The notes beneath the pieces are model-generated. The model was not told the origin of the DNA and searched no databases. It saw only the letters and a program-made list of their open reading frames with translations. From Microbulbifer elongatus (GTDB taxonomy: Bacteria > Pseudomonadota > Gammaproteobacteria > Pseudomonadales > Cellvibrionaceae), in contig NZ_CP088953.1 in the NCBI RefSeq assembly GCF_021165935.1, positions 2,775,501-2,839,500 on the forward strand: a DNA stretch of 64,000 nucleotides. Reading direction: 5' to 3'. Within the stretch, counting starts at the first letter, position 1. Each line of letters begins with the position of its first letter. Positions 45,997 to 54,232 of the stretch are shown in pieces. The translations under genes were made by a program, and so were the position numbers.

Positions 45997-48180
45997 TTAG
46001 CCTTCTGAATTGAGACCACGGCGCTCAAGCAACGCTTCAGTGGTGGGTTCCTGGCCGCGGAATTTGACATAAGATTCCATCGGCGGGCGGGAGTTTCCGG
46101 TTTCAAGGATATTCTTGCGGTACCAGTCTCCGTTCTTACGCGTCAAACCACCGCGCTCTCGAATATACGCGAAGGCATCGGCGGCCAGAATTTCACTCCA
46201 CATGTATGCGTAATAGCCGGCGGAATAGCCACCACCGATAGAATGGGCGAAATAGGTGGACTTGTAGCGTGGCGGTACTGCGGCCAGATCAACACCATGC
46301 TTTTTCAGTGCCGCTGCCTCGAACTTTTCTACGTCTTGAAGTTCCGCGTCCGCTGGCAGTGCGTGCAATTCCATATCCAGCAAGGCTGCAGACATATACT
46401 CCAGCGTGTCGAAGCCCATATTGAAGTTTTTGGCTTTCTGCACCTTCTCCAGTAGCTCTGCCGGAATAGGTTCGCCGGTTTTGTAGTGGTAAGCGTAATT
46501 TTCCAGTACTTCCGGCAATCCAGCCCAGTCCTCCTCAAAGGTTGACGGGAACTCGACGAAATCGCGGGATACGCTGGTGCCAGCCAGGCTGGGGTAACGG
46601 ACATTGGAGAACATGCCGTGGAGACCATGACCCAATTCGTGGAACATGGTAGTCACGTGGTCATAGCTCACCAGCGTGGGCTCGCCCTCCGGGCCTTTGG
46701 GAATGTTCATGACATTCACCACCACCGGCTTCTGCTTAAGCAGGCCGGACTGGCCAACAAAAGAACTCATCCAGGCGCCGCCACGTTTGCCATCACGGGC
46801 AAAGTAATCCGCATAGAAAATAGCCAGGCTTTTGCCGTCGTGATCAAACAGCTCGTATGCTTTCACGTCGGGATGGTAGACCGGAAGGTCCGGGCGTTCT
46901 TCGAAATGGATACCGTAGAGACGGTTCATGGTGTAGAAGAGGCCGTCGTTCAGAACGCGATTAAATTCAAAGTACTCTCGTACTTCCTGTTCATTCAGGT
47001 CGTATTTGTCCTGACGGACTTTTTCAGCGTAGTAAGCCCAATCCCAGGGCTGGGCTTCAAAGTCACCGCCTTCATGCTCGATCATCGCCTGAATATCGGC
47101 TTGTTCCGCTTTGGTATTGCGGACGACTGCCGGGACCATGGAGCTCAGCATATTCAGCACACTTTCGGGCTTTTCAGCCATGGTGTTTACCAGCTGATAT
47201 TCCGCCCAGTTGTCATAGCCGAGCAGTTTGGCCTTCTGTGCACGGATCTGAACCAGGCGCTGGACGATCGGGCGATTATCCAACTCCCCGGAAGTTCCGC
47301 GATTGGCCGACGCTTCCCAGATGCGCTGACGCAGCTCACGGTTTTTCAGCGATGTGAGGACCGGTTGACGGGTCGTGTTGGTGATGTTGATCAGGTACTT
47401 GCCTTCGTGCCCGGCATCTGCCGCGGCCTGGGAGGCAGCCTTGATCGCGCTTTCAGAAAGCCCCTCAAGCTCCGCCTTGTCGTCGACGACCACCGCGATT
47501 TCTTTGGTGATCTTCAGCAGGTTCTGGCTGAATTTAGTGGTAAGGCTGGAATGCTCTTCATTGAGCGCGCGCAGTGTTTCTTTTTCATCTGCAGACAGTT
47601 TTGCACCGGCCTTCACAAAGTTGTCGTAGTACACTTCGAGCAGACGTTCTGACTCTGGATCCATCTCCAGCGCAACACGCTGGTCATACAGGGATGAAAC
47701 ACGGGCGAACAGGTCATCGTTCAGATAGATGCTGTCCCAGTGGGCGGCAAGTTTCGGCGCAAGCTTGCTTTGCAGGGCGCGGCGCGCTTCATTACTGTCA
47801 GTGCCAGAGAGGTTGAAAAAGACGCGTGATGTGCGGGTCAGCAATGCGCCAGATTTCTCCATGGCAACGATCGTATTGGCGAAACTCGCTTTGTCCGCGT
47901 TCGTTGCGATGGCCTCGATTTCCTGCAGGTGCTCACCCATGCCCTGCTCAAATGCCGGCTCGAAGTGCTCATCCTTGATTTTACTGAAATCGGGCGCCTG
48001 ATACTGAAGTGTACTTGCCTTCAGCAGCGGGTTGTTCTCATTGGAAGTGGCGGAGGATTCCGCAGTAACCTGGGCGTTCTCCTCAGCTGTGACCTGTTTC
48101 TCTTTGTCGACGACAGATTCAGGTGACTCTGAGCAGGCTGTCATCGCCACGATTGCAACCGCGAGCAGGGATTTACGCAT
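45997..48180 (-). CDS. M3 family metallopeptidase (Dcp/oligopeptidase A-like) lipoprotein
   Basis: 727 aa from the ATG 48180, which gives a lipoprotein signal (lipobox MTAC, Cys16); the upstream open frame to 48297 is not needed. The zinc motif is MFHELGHGLHGMFS, with the third ligand in the following helix. The C-terminal part (FDTLEYMSAALLDMELHAL, SIGGGYSAGYYAYMWSEILAAD) is typical of dipeptidyl carboxypeptidases. A lipid-anchored, envelope Dcp would trim peptides from outside. It sits in the zinc locus on the opposite strand to the znuD operon; no Zur-box-like site was seen before it. The enzyme itself needs zinc. Confidence 0.92.
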   Translation of the reverse strand: MRKSLLAVAIVAMTACSESPESVVDKEKQVTAEENAQVTAESSATSNENNPLLKASTLQYQAPDFSKIKDEHFEPAFEQGMGEHLQEIEAIATNADKASFANTIVAMEKSGALLTRTSRVFFNLSGTDSNEARRALQSKLAPKLAAHWDSIYLNDDLFARVSSLYDQRVALEMDPESERLLEVYYDNFVKAGAKLSADEKETLRALNEEHSSLTTKFSQNLLKITKEIAVVVDDKAELEGLSESAIKAASQAAADAGHEGKYLINITNTTRQPVLTSLKNRELRQRIWEASANRGTSGELDNRPIVQRLVQIRAQKAKLLGYDNWAEYQLVNTMAEKPESVLNMLSSMVPAVVRNTKAEQADIQAMIEHEGGDFEAQPWDWAYYAEKVRQDKYDLNEQEVREYFEFNRVLNDGLFYTMNRLYGIHFEERPDLPVYHPDVKAYELFDHDGKSLAIFYADYFARDGKRGGAWMSSFVGQSGLLKQKPVVVNVMNIPKGPEGEPTLVSYDHVTTMFHELGHGLHGMFSNVRYPSLAGTSVSRDFVEFPSTFEEDWAGLPEVLENYAYHYKTGEPIPAELLEKVQKAKNFNMGFDTLEYMSAALLDMELHALPADAELQDVEKFEAAALKKHGVDLAAVPPRYKSTYFAHSIGGGYSAGYYAYMWSEILAADAFAYIRERGGLTRKNGDWYRKNILETGNSRPPMESYVKFRGQEPTTEALLERRGLNSEG

Positions 48181-48259
48181 GTTGTTCTCCGATATAGAAG
48201 TTGTTACGGGCATCAGCGAGGTTTCGCTGACGCACTTTGAATAATGAGGTGTGCACTCA

Positions 48260-48745
48260 TCAGTAGTTGAGCGATTGCCATCTGCTGTGGCGATCAAAAA
48301 TCAGGGATCGCACTTTACCCAATCCCTCGACATTTATCTGATTTACCTGGTCAGGCCACCGCTCCTGCAGCGCGTCAAATGCAAACCAGAGCTCCGAGAC
48401 GTTGTCTGGGCGCGGCACTTCCTGATATACCCAGATAAATTTTCCATCCACTTCCTCACCAACGGTCGTCAGGGGCAGCGAAGTCCCTTCCGTCACGCCC
48501 ATGCGGAAGTGCGCAGAGATATACCGCGCGAACTGCGCCTGCGCTTCTTTGTTCTCAGAAAGGTATACCTGTTTTCCGAGCAATTCGCTTAGCGCATGCT
48601 CCGCATCGTGCACGTAAAACCGGTGCATGATTTCAACATTCTGAGTCTGGTCGCTGAAAACCACTCTGGTAATGGCGGTTTTCATCTGATGAGCCTGCGC
48701 TGTGCAGGCTATCAACATGGTAAAGAGCAAGATCAGTTTCCGCAT
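48260..48745 (-). CDS. DUF6702-like periplasmic protein
   Basis: A 161-aa protein with a signal peptide (MRKLILLFTMLIACTAQAH). The mature part begins with HQMKTAITRVVFSDQTQNVEIMHRFYVHDAEHAL, the pattern of the DUF6702 family often encoded next to an M1 peptidase, as here (17 bp downstream of it). No catalytic motif is visible. It is probably co-transcribed with the M1 peptidase gene. Function unknown. Confidence 0.8.
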   Translation of the reverse strand: MRKLILLFTMLIACTAQAHQMKTAITRVVFSDQTQNVEIMHRFYVHDAEHALSELLGKQVYLSENKEAQAQFARYISAHFRMGVTEGTSLPLTTVGEEVDGKFIWVYQEVPRPDNVSELWFAFDALQERWPDQVNQINVEGLGKVRSLIFDRHSRWQSLNY

Positions 48746-48762
48746 GGTGCCCTACTCCCCGT

Positions 48763-51210
48763 TTACTTTTTGTGGAAGCCCGGTTTGGGCTCCTCTTTCT
48801 TTGTTTTCGAGTCGTGCATGATGTCCCGATAGACCGGGTCAGTGCGCTTTTCTTCCTTGTAAATTTGCAGGCGCGACTTGTTGATTCTGCGGGGGAAGTG
48901 ATTGTTATCGTTGTTGACATCAGCGGTTTCCCAGCGCGGATCAACCACTACTTGCTCAAGGACTTTATCCGTCACCACCAGTTTCGAGACGGCATCTGGA
49001 GAGCGGCGCCAGATTTCTGCGGGAATATAGCGCTCTTCCACACTACCATCTTCGAACGTGAGCTCAAGCAAGATCGGCATGACCAGGCCACCCAGGTTGG
49101 AGAAGTCCATTACGTAGTAATGTTTGTCTTCATCCAGTGCGCGCTTCAGTGCATTGCGCTCCCAGGGTTCAAGGTCCGCCAGCATTTGCGCGTACTCATT
49201 GCGCTCTTTGTTGGTGACGGTGAACCGATCATTGTCATCATAGAAGTCACGGATATCTTTGTTGCGTTCCACCCAGGTCTTGTTGCCAGCATCGCGTTCG
49301 CGTTTTTCAAACAGCGGTTGGGGCTTGTCCGCTTCTTCCTGGCGACGTCGTTCAAAATCGATATCCGGGTTCAGTGTATCGAGACGCAATTGCTGTACGT
49401 TATCGATACTGATGTCTACATGGTCGGTGGTGTAAAACCAACCGCGCCAGAACCAGTCGAGATCCACACCGCTGGCTTCTTCCATAGTACGGAAGAAGTC
49501 CGCCGGGGTCGGACGCTTGTACTGCCAGCGTGTCGCATACTCTTTGAATGCGTAATCGAACAGTTCACGCCCGAGAATGACCTCACGCAGAATATTCAGG
49601 GCTGCGGCTGGTTTTGTATAGGCGTTGGGCCCAAGACGCAGCACGGAATCTGACTGAGTCATGATGGGAACCTGAATATCGGACTTCATGTAGTCGACGA
49701 TATCCCTCGGCTCGACACCCCAGGGCATTTCCGGATCCCACTCGCGCCCAGCGACGCCGTCCAGGAAGCTATTCAGGCCTTCATCCATCCAGGTCCACTG
49801 ACGCTCGTCAGAGTTGACGATCATTGGGAAGTAGATGTGGCCAATTTCATGGATTACGACGCCGATCAGGAAACGCTTTTCTGCCTGCGTCCAGGTGCGG
49901 CTCCCATCTTCGTGTAAGGTAGTGCGAGGTCCATTAAAGGTGATCATCGGATATTCCATACCACCCACAGGGCCATTCACACTCTGCGCTACCGGGTACG
50001 GATAATCGAACGAGAAGCGCGAATAGACTTCCATGGTATGGATGACGGCCTCCGTTGAATATTTCTTCCACAGATCGCCGCCCTCTTTCGGGTAGAAGGA
50101 CATTGCCATCACTTCGGGCATGATCTTTCCGCCCTGCTGATAACCCCGGGCATCCCACATGAATTTGCGAGAAGACGCCCAGGCAAAATCACGGACGCTG
50201 TCGGCCTTGAACTTCCAGGTTTTGGTTTTACGGGTACCCGCTTTCTCGTTTTCCAAAGCCTCTTCTTCGGTGACGATAAATACCGGCCGCTTGGCCTTGC
50301 GAGCTTTCTCAAGGCGCTCGCGCTGTGTTGCGGTCAATACTTCTTCGGGGTTCTGAAGGCTACCGGTCGAGGACACAATATGGTCCGCCGGGACCGTCAG
50401 GTTGACCTCATAATTACCAAACTCAAGGGTAAATTCACCGCGGCCGAGAAACTCTTTGTTGGTCCAGGCTTCGTAATCGGTGTAGGCGTGTAAGCGCGGA
50501 AACCATTGCGCCAGCAGGAAAATATCATTGCCACCTTTCCGTGCATCATCGGGAAAGTGCTCATAGCCGGAACGCGCGGATACCGCATCTTCCTCCAGGA
50601 TATTAAAGGCAAAATCCATGCTGAAGGTGATCTGTTCGCCGGGTTTCAGAGGCTGCGCGAGGTCCAGACGCATATTGGTTCCGACAATCGTTGTGCGCAG
50701 CTCGGTGCCATCGGCATCCTTCACGTTGCGAATTCTGTAGCCAACTTCATTGTCCGCCAGCCACTGCTGTCGACGGAGCTCCCCGAAGGTGATACCTGCG
50801 GGTGCTTCGGGAGACTCTGAACGCGTGCCCGGTCCACGATTGCCCAGTCCACCAAAGGCGAGTGTGGTTTCTGCCATAGAGTCCAGACGGAAACGATTCT
50901 GGTCCAGCTGGAACCATAGAAATTTGAGTGTATCCGGGGAGTTGTTGGTATAGGTGATGACCTGGCTGGCGCTGAGTGCGCGCTTGTCTTCGTCGAGGCG
51001 GACATCAATACGGTAGTCCACTTGTTGCTGCCAATATGCATGTCCGGGTTCACCGCCGGCATTGCGGTAAACGTTTGCTGTTGGGAGCAGCTCATCAAGC
51101 TGGCGGAACTTATCCCCGGTCACATTCAAGGGATCTGCGGCCTGGGTCAGAGCCATTGGTGTAAGGGCAAGGAGCGCCGCCGACAGACGCGGGATAAGTT
51201 TCAGCTTCAT
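48763..51210 (-). CDS. M1 family metallopeptidase, secreted
   Basis: 815 aa with a signal peptide (MKLKLIPRLSAALLALTPMALTQA). The gluzincin motif is GVVIHEIGHIYFP with the third ligand Glu in WMDEGLNSFLDG; the GxMEN-like substrate motif is GGMEYPM. This matches the bacterial M1 subgroup of ~800 aa with a long C-terminal region. It is expected to act as an aminopeptidase in the periplasm. Two palindromic sites lie in its 244-bp upstream gap (51240-51252 and 51275-51298), so zinc-responsive control is possible, which would be curious for a zinc enzyme. The DUF6702 gene follows. Confidence 0.9.
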   Translation of the reverse strand: MKLKLIPRLSAALLALTPMALTQAADPLNVTGDKFRQLDELLPTANVYRNAGGEPGHAYWQQQVDYRIDVRLDEDKRALSASQVITYTNNSPDTLKFLWFQLDQNRFRLDSMAETTLAFGGLGNRGPGTRSESPEAPAGITFGELRRQQWLADNEVGYRIRNVKDADGTELRTTIVGTNMRLDLAQPLKPGEQITFSMDFAFNILEEDAVSARSGYEHFPDDARKGGNDIFLLAQWFPRLHAYTDYEAWTNKEFLGRGEFTLEFGNYEVNLTVPADHIVSSTGSLQNPEEVLTATQRERLEKARKAKRPVFIVTEEEALENEKAGTRKTKTWKFKADSVRDFAWASSRKFMWDARGYQQGGKIMPEVMAMSFYPKEGGDLWKKYSTEAVIHTMEVYSRFSFDYPYPVAQSVNGPVGGMEYPMITFNGPRTTLHEDGSRTWTQAEKRFLIGVVIHEIGHIYFPMIVNSDERQWTWMDEGLNSFLDGVAGREWDPEMPWGVEPRDIVDYMKSDIQVPIMTQSDSVLRLGPNAYTKPAAALNILREVILGRELFDYAFKEYATRWQYKRPTPADFFRTMEEASGVDLDWFWRGWFYTTDHVDISIDNVQQLRLDTLNPDIDFERRRQEEADKPQPLFEKRERDAGNKTWVERNKDIRDFYDDNDRFTVTNKERNEYAQMLADLEPWERNALKRALDEDKHYYVMDFSNLGGLVMPILLELTFEDGSVEERYIPAEIWRRSPDAVSKLVVTDKVLEQVVVDPRWETADVNNDNNHFPRRINKSRLQIYKEEKRTDPVYRDIMHDSKTKKEEPKPGFHKK

Positions 51211-51239
51211 TAGGTGGTTTCCAGCTATATGACATCGAC

Positions 51240-51298
51240 GTTACATCATATCAATGTGCTGCTGGAGGGCAACCATGCGATATGTTGATTTATCGCAT
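51240..51298. promoter_or_regulatory. Zur-box-like motif and a second inverted repeat before the M1 peptidase
   Basis: GTTACATCATATC (51240-51252) is 12 of 13 identical to the site before zrgA/dksA2, and the match extends to flanking bases. ATGCGATA (51275-51282) and TATCGCAT (51291-51298) form a second, perfect 8-bp inverted repeat with an 8-nt spacer containing a further partial copy. Both lie within 90 bp of the M1 start. The rest of the 51211-51454 gap shows no gene. Confidence 0.6.
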
Positions 51299-51454
51299 AA
51301 ATGTGGCGCTTCATCCTACCTGTGGAGGTATATGCATTTATTTATCTTGCGGGTGTCTTATCAGCCAGAATTATTCTCCAGCAGGCCTGGAGGCGGCCCG
51401 GAAGCCACTAGCGCGTTGGGTGTTTGCCGGTTTTCTGGGGTACACGCTGTCGTT

Positions 51455-52438
51455 TCAGTCTTGTGTTGATGCCAACCAGTCGGCTTCAATGGCGGTCCAG
51501 TCCAGCCGTTCCGGGTGGATCATCTCGACACGGCTTTCAAGCGTGTCATCAAGCTCAACCACCGTTAATACGGCTCCAGCCTTGTTAAATCCGAAAACCC
51601 CTTGTTCGGTGATGAAAACCCCTTTGAGGCGCTCGCTCACCGAGCCACTGATCAGCGAGAAGAGAGTGTCGTAGTCAAAAACAATGCTGGGGCCGAAACG
51701 CCATCCACAGCTATGGTAGCCCTCGCCCGCATTCTCTGCGCGCTGGTAGCCGCATTCAGGTAGAGGCGCCTCTTCCACTACTGGCGGCGGCCTGTGATGA
51801 TGACCGTGAGTTTCGGGCTGCTGGAAACTGCTGGGAGGCCGTAGCCAATCCGCTTCAATTTGGCCTTGCTCGACGGTTTTCAGCGGCTTTTGGGATTCGC
51901 CGGGCAGGAACGCGAGATAGCGTTGCAGGTTGTTCAGGTCCTCACTCCCGTAGAGATCCGATCTGTTCGCGACAACCAGGTCGGCGACTTCAATCTGCTG
52001 GCGAAAAGTATCACTACGTAGATAGCGCTCATCCATGATGCACCGTGCATCTACCAGGGTGAGCGTCGCGCGAAGGTCCAATACGCCGTTCCGGGCTCCC
52101 TCAGATAGCGTTTCAAGGACTTCCCGTGGATGGCCAAGTCCGGTTGGTTCAATCAGCAACCTGTGAGGTCGCGCCTTTGCAAGAAGCTGGTTCAGCGCGA
52201 CCTGCATGGGCAAGCCGGCAGCACAACACATACAGCCCCCGGGGACTTCCCGAATATAGACTTCGTTGTCCTGCTCCGGCCCGAATAGCGCACCATCAAC
52301 CCCGACCTCACCGAATTCGTTGACCAGTACAGCCCAGCGTTCAGCGGCGGGCTTATTTGCCAGTAGGTGCTGAATTGCAGTGGTCTTACCTACGCCAAGG
52401 AAGCCGGTAATGACATTGGTTGGTACTTTCTGAATCAT
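51455..52438 (-). CDS. COG0523 GTPase (CobW/P47K-like) in the zur operon
   Basis: About 327 aa from the ATG 52438 (MIQKVPTNVITGFLGVGKTT). Walker A is GFLGVGKTT (12-20) and the metal motif CMCC is at 69-72. A His-rich linker (ETHGHHHRPPPV, ~212-223) and a shortened CobW C-terminal domain follow. The His stretch is a common zinc-binding feature of this family. The start overlaps the end of zur by a few bases, so the order is zrgA-zur-COG0523. It should be a zinc chaperone GTPase, separate in type from the longer ZigA-like paralogue at 44679. Confidence 0.9.
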   Translation of the reverse strand: MIQKVPTNVITGFLGVGKTTAIQHLLANKPAAERWAVLVNEFGEVGVDGALFGPEQDNEVYIREVPGGCMCCAAGLPMQVALNQLLAKARPHRLLIEPTGLGHPREVLETLSEGARNGVLDLRATLTLVDARCIMDERYLRSDTFRQQIEVADLVVANRSDLYGSEDLNNLQRYLAFLPGESQKPLKTVEQGQIEADWLRPPSSFQQPETHGHHHRPPPVVEEAPLPECGYQRAENAGEGYHSCGWRFGPSIVFDYDTLFSLISGSVSERLKGVFITEQGVFGFNKAGAVLTVVELDDTLESRVEMIHPERLDWTAIEADWLASTQD

Positions 52439-52439
52439 T

Positions 52440-52922
52440 TTATGACTCTGAGCATTGGGTGGCCTGTCGCGCGCACTCGTCACATAGGCAATCCAGTTCC
52501 AGCTGGGAGGATTTCAATTGAAACCCGGCACCGGATACTGCGTCGCGCAAGGCGGAAATGACTTCTGGACTGATACCGATCTCGCTGACCTTGTTGCAGC
52601 CCCCACAAATCAGAAACTGCGGGGTGCCATGATGATGATCGCAGTTGATATGCGCGCAGGCTAGATACTTGTTTTCGGAGTTCAGTTTATGGGCCAGATT
52701 TTCTTTCGCAAGAAAATCCAGCATTCGGTAGACGGACATCGCCGGTATCGGCTCACCGTAGTCCTGAAGATACTGATCAACAATATCGTAGGCGGAAAGT
52801 GGTTTACTGGAGCGCAACAACACCGCGAGCACATTCTTGCGTTTTTCAGTCAGGCGCGCCCCGGTCGCTCGACAGGAGTCCTCGGCGGCCCCGAGCGTTT
52901 GTTTTACTTGGCTCGCATTCAT
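52440..52922 (-). CDS. zur: Fur-family zinc uptake regulator Zur
   Basis: A 160-aa Fur-family protein. The N-terminal winged helix (~20-80, GARLTEKRKNVLAVLLRSSKPLSAYDIVDQY) is followed by the dimer domain with metal sites: CAHINCDHHHG, the structural CGGC pair (LICGGCNKV) and a C-terminal pair DCLCDEC. The CxxC pairs and the AYDIV motif are typical of Zur rather than Fur. It lies between zrgA (3 bp upstream) and a COG0523 GTPase gene, and the window holds a full set of Zur-type targets. With zinc bound it should repress them; the shared 13-bp motif is its probable site. Confidence 0.94.
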   Translation of the reverse strand: MNASQVKQTLGAAEDSCRATGARLTEKRKNVLAVLLRSSKPLSAYDIVDQYLQDYGEPIPAMSVYRMLDFLAKENLAHKLNSENKYLACAHINCDHHHGTPQFLICGGCNKVSEIGISPEVISALRDAVSGAGFQLKSSQLELDCLCDECARQATQCSES

Positions 52923-52925
52923 CGA

Positions 52926-53558
52926 CTACTGCAATTTCAACTGGCGGTTTTCCGAGGTAAGTACACCAGCGCCTTGGCGGGTGGCGGTGAGCCACTGGGC
53001 TTCAATTGACTGGATGCCCGGGAAAGGGTCGAACAGGTTGACGTAGACACTGTCGAGCGTCTTTACCCTGTCGCAGCGATAGTGGTAAGTGGCACTGAAA
53101 GTCGTATGCTCCGAGTGCTCCGAGTGCTCCGAGTGCTCCGAGTGCTCCGAGTGCTCCGAGTGCTCCGAGTGCTCCGAGTGCTCCGAGTGCTCCGTGTGGC
53201 TGGCGTGGTGCGTGGGCGCGACCTCAGTACTGCCGCCCGTATATGGGGACGTCACATCCGCCTCCTGTAGCTGACATTCCGCCCCACCAAACTGTAACAG
53301 TTTTGCCGGCGAAGCGAGCTTCTGAGCAGCTGTAACCAGCGCCTGGCGCTGTTGCTGATTCTGCGGCTCATGCTCAAACCCGACCAGGTTGGCACCTGGG
53401 GACTCGAAAGCAATATGCAGCGCGTCTTCACTGGCGGCAATGGTTAACAGTGCCTCACCGTGCACATGTGCCCCATGTTGCGCGGTGACATCGCCTGCCA
53501 TCAGCAGCATGGAAAAGAGCGTCAGTCTGGGCAAGTTGGTCACGTCTTTTGGCCTCAT
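52926..53558 (-). CDS. zrgA: ZrgA-like periplasmic zinc-binding protein (DUF2796)
   Basis: About 210 aa from the ATG 53558, which gives a signal peptide (MRPKDVTNLPRLTLFSMLLMAGDVTA). The mature start HGAHVHGEALLTIA is the DUF2796 hallmark. A central Glu-His-Ser tandem repeat (about ten units) replaces the usual His-rich linker. The end, VNLFDPFPGIQSIEAQW, matches the family. ZrgA of Vibrio cholerae is a Zur-controlled part of a zinc importer. Here its ABC and DUF3299 partners are detached (26276-28175 and 34108). It is the first gene of the zrgA-zur-COG0523 operon. Confidence 0.9.
   Translation of the reverse strand: MRPKDVTNLPRLTLFSMLLMAGDVTAQHGAHVHGEALLTIAASEDALHIAFESPGANLVGFEHEPQNQQQRQALVTAAQKLASPAKLLQFGGAECQLQEADVTSPYTGGSTEVAPTHHASHTEHSEHSEHSEHSEHSEHSEHSEHSEHSEHTTFSATYHYRCDRVKTLDSVYVNLFDPFPGIQSIEAQWLTATRQGAGVLTSENRQLKLQ
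53107..53196. repeat. 9-bp tandem repeat inside zrgA
   Basis: TGCTCCGAG is repeated nine times without error (53107-53187), plus a tenth unit with one change. On the minus strand it encodes (Glu-His-Ser)n. The unit is a multiple of three, so slippage changes the number of zinc-binding His residues without breaking the frame. Confidence 0.95.
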
Positions 53559-53658
53559 GTCGATACCGTCCGTCCAGTGTATGTCGAAGTCGATGTTCCG
53601 CCTATGCTGCGCGCTCACTAGGGTAAAACCCGGAGTCACACACTTGCATAATATTGAT

Positions 53659-53671
53659 GTTACACCATATC
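53659..53671. promoter_or_regulatory. Zur-box-like motif between zrgA-zur and dksA2
   Basis: GTTACACCATATC within the 19-bp imperfect palindrome GATGTTACACCATATCATC (53656-53674). It is placed 39 bp before the DksA start and 100 bp before the zrgA start, so it can control both directions, including zur itself. Confidence 0.7.
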
Positions 53672-53710
53672 ATCGAGAAACAGGAATATTCAACTGCAGT
53701 GACGCCCCTT

Positions 53711-54130
53711 ATGTCTTTGATCTCCGAGAAAGAGCTGCTGGAGATGCCAGCGACCGAGTATATGAATGCCCAGCAACTGGCGTTTTTCCGCCACCGGCTG
53801 CAGCAGCTAAAGCAGGAAACCCGCACCGAAATTGATAGTGCCCGCGAGGCCATCGCTACCGCAGATCTGCATGCAGCGGATGAGCTCGATCGCGCGGTGG
53901 CGGAAGAGGAAAACCGTCAGTGCCTGCGGTTCACGGAGCGAAAATACCTTTTACTGCGCAAGATTCAGCGTTCTCTGGATAAAATCGATGACGGCAGTTA
54001 TGGCTATTGTGAGGTCAGCGGCGACCCGATCGGGCTGAAAAGACTGCTGCTGCGCCCCACGGCCGAGCTCTCCTTTGAGGAGAAATCCCGCCAGGAACAA
54101 CAGGAGCGCAATTTCCGCAAACAGCGGTAA
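53711..54130 (+). CDS. dksA2: DksA2-like RNA polymerase-binding protein lacking the zinc finger
   Basis: 139 aa from the ATG 53711 (MSLISEKELL); an earlier frame start at 53654 would lie inside the operator. It has the DksA coiled coil (~20-90) and the globular part, but of the four zinc cysteines only Cys100 (YGYC) remains. The others are Ser103, Ser121 and Glu124 (RPTAELSFEE in place of the DLCIDC type). This matches P. aeruginosa DksA2, a zinc-independent DksA made under zinc starvation to keep the stringent response working. The shared motif lies just upstream, and the gene is divergent from zrgA-zur. Confidence 0.9.
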   Translation: MSLISEKELLEMPATEYMNAQQLAFFRHRLQQLKQETRTEIDSAREAIATADLHAADELDRAVAEEENRQCLRFTERKYLLLRKIQRSLDKIDDGSYGYCEVSGDPIGLKRLLLRPTAELSFEEKSRQEQQERNFRKQR

Positions 54131-54232
54131 AATGTGTGGTCGCGCCTCATTGCAGCCGCGACCCTGTGGGAATGCCGTTACACCCTATCAGTACCGTCTG
54201 TCGGTACCGATTCTCTCGCTCCGACCATAGCG

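Noticed and set aside
53082..53274. Two overlapping plus-strand frames with Cys-Ser-Glu or Val-Leu-Arg repeats; the locus also looks like a short-repeat array.
   Set aside because: They are translations of the 9-bp repeat of zrgA in other frames. There are no spacers, so it is not CRISPR.
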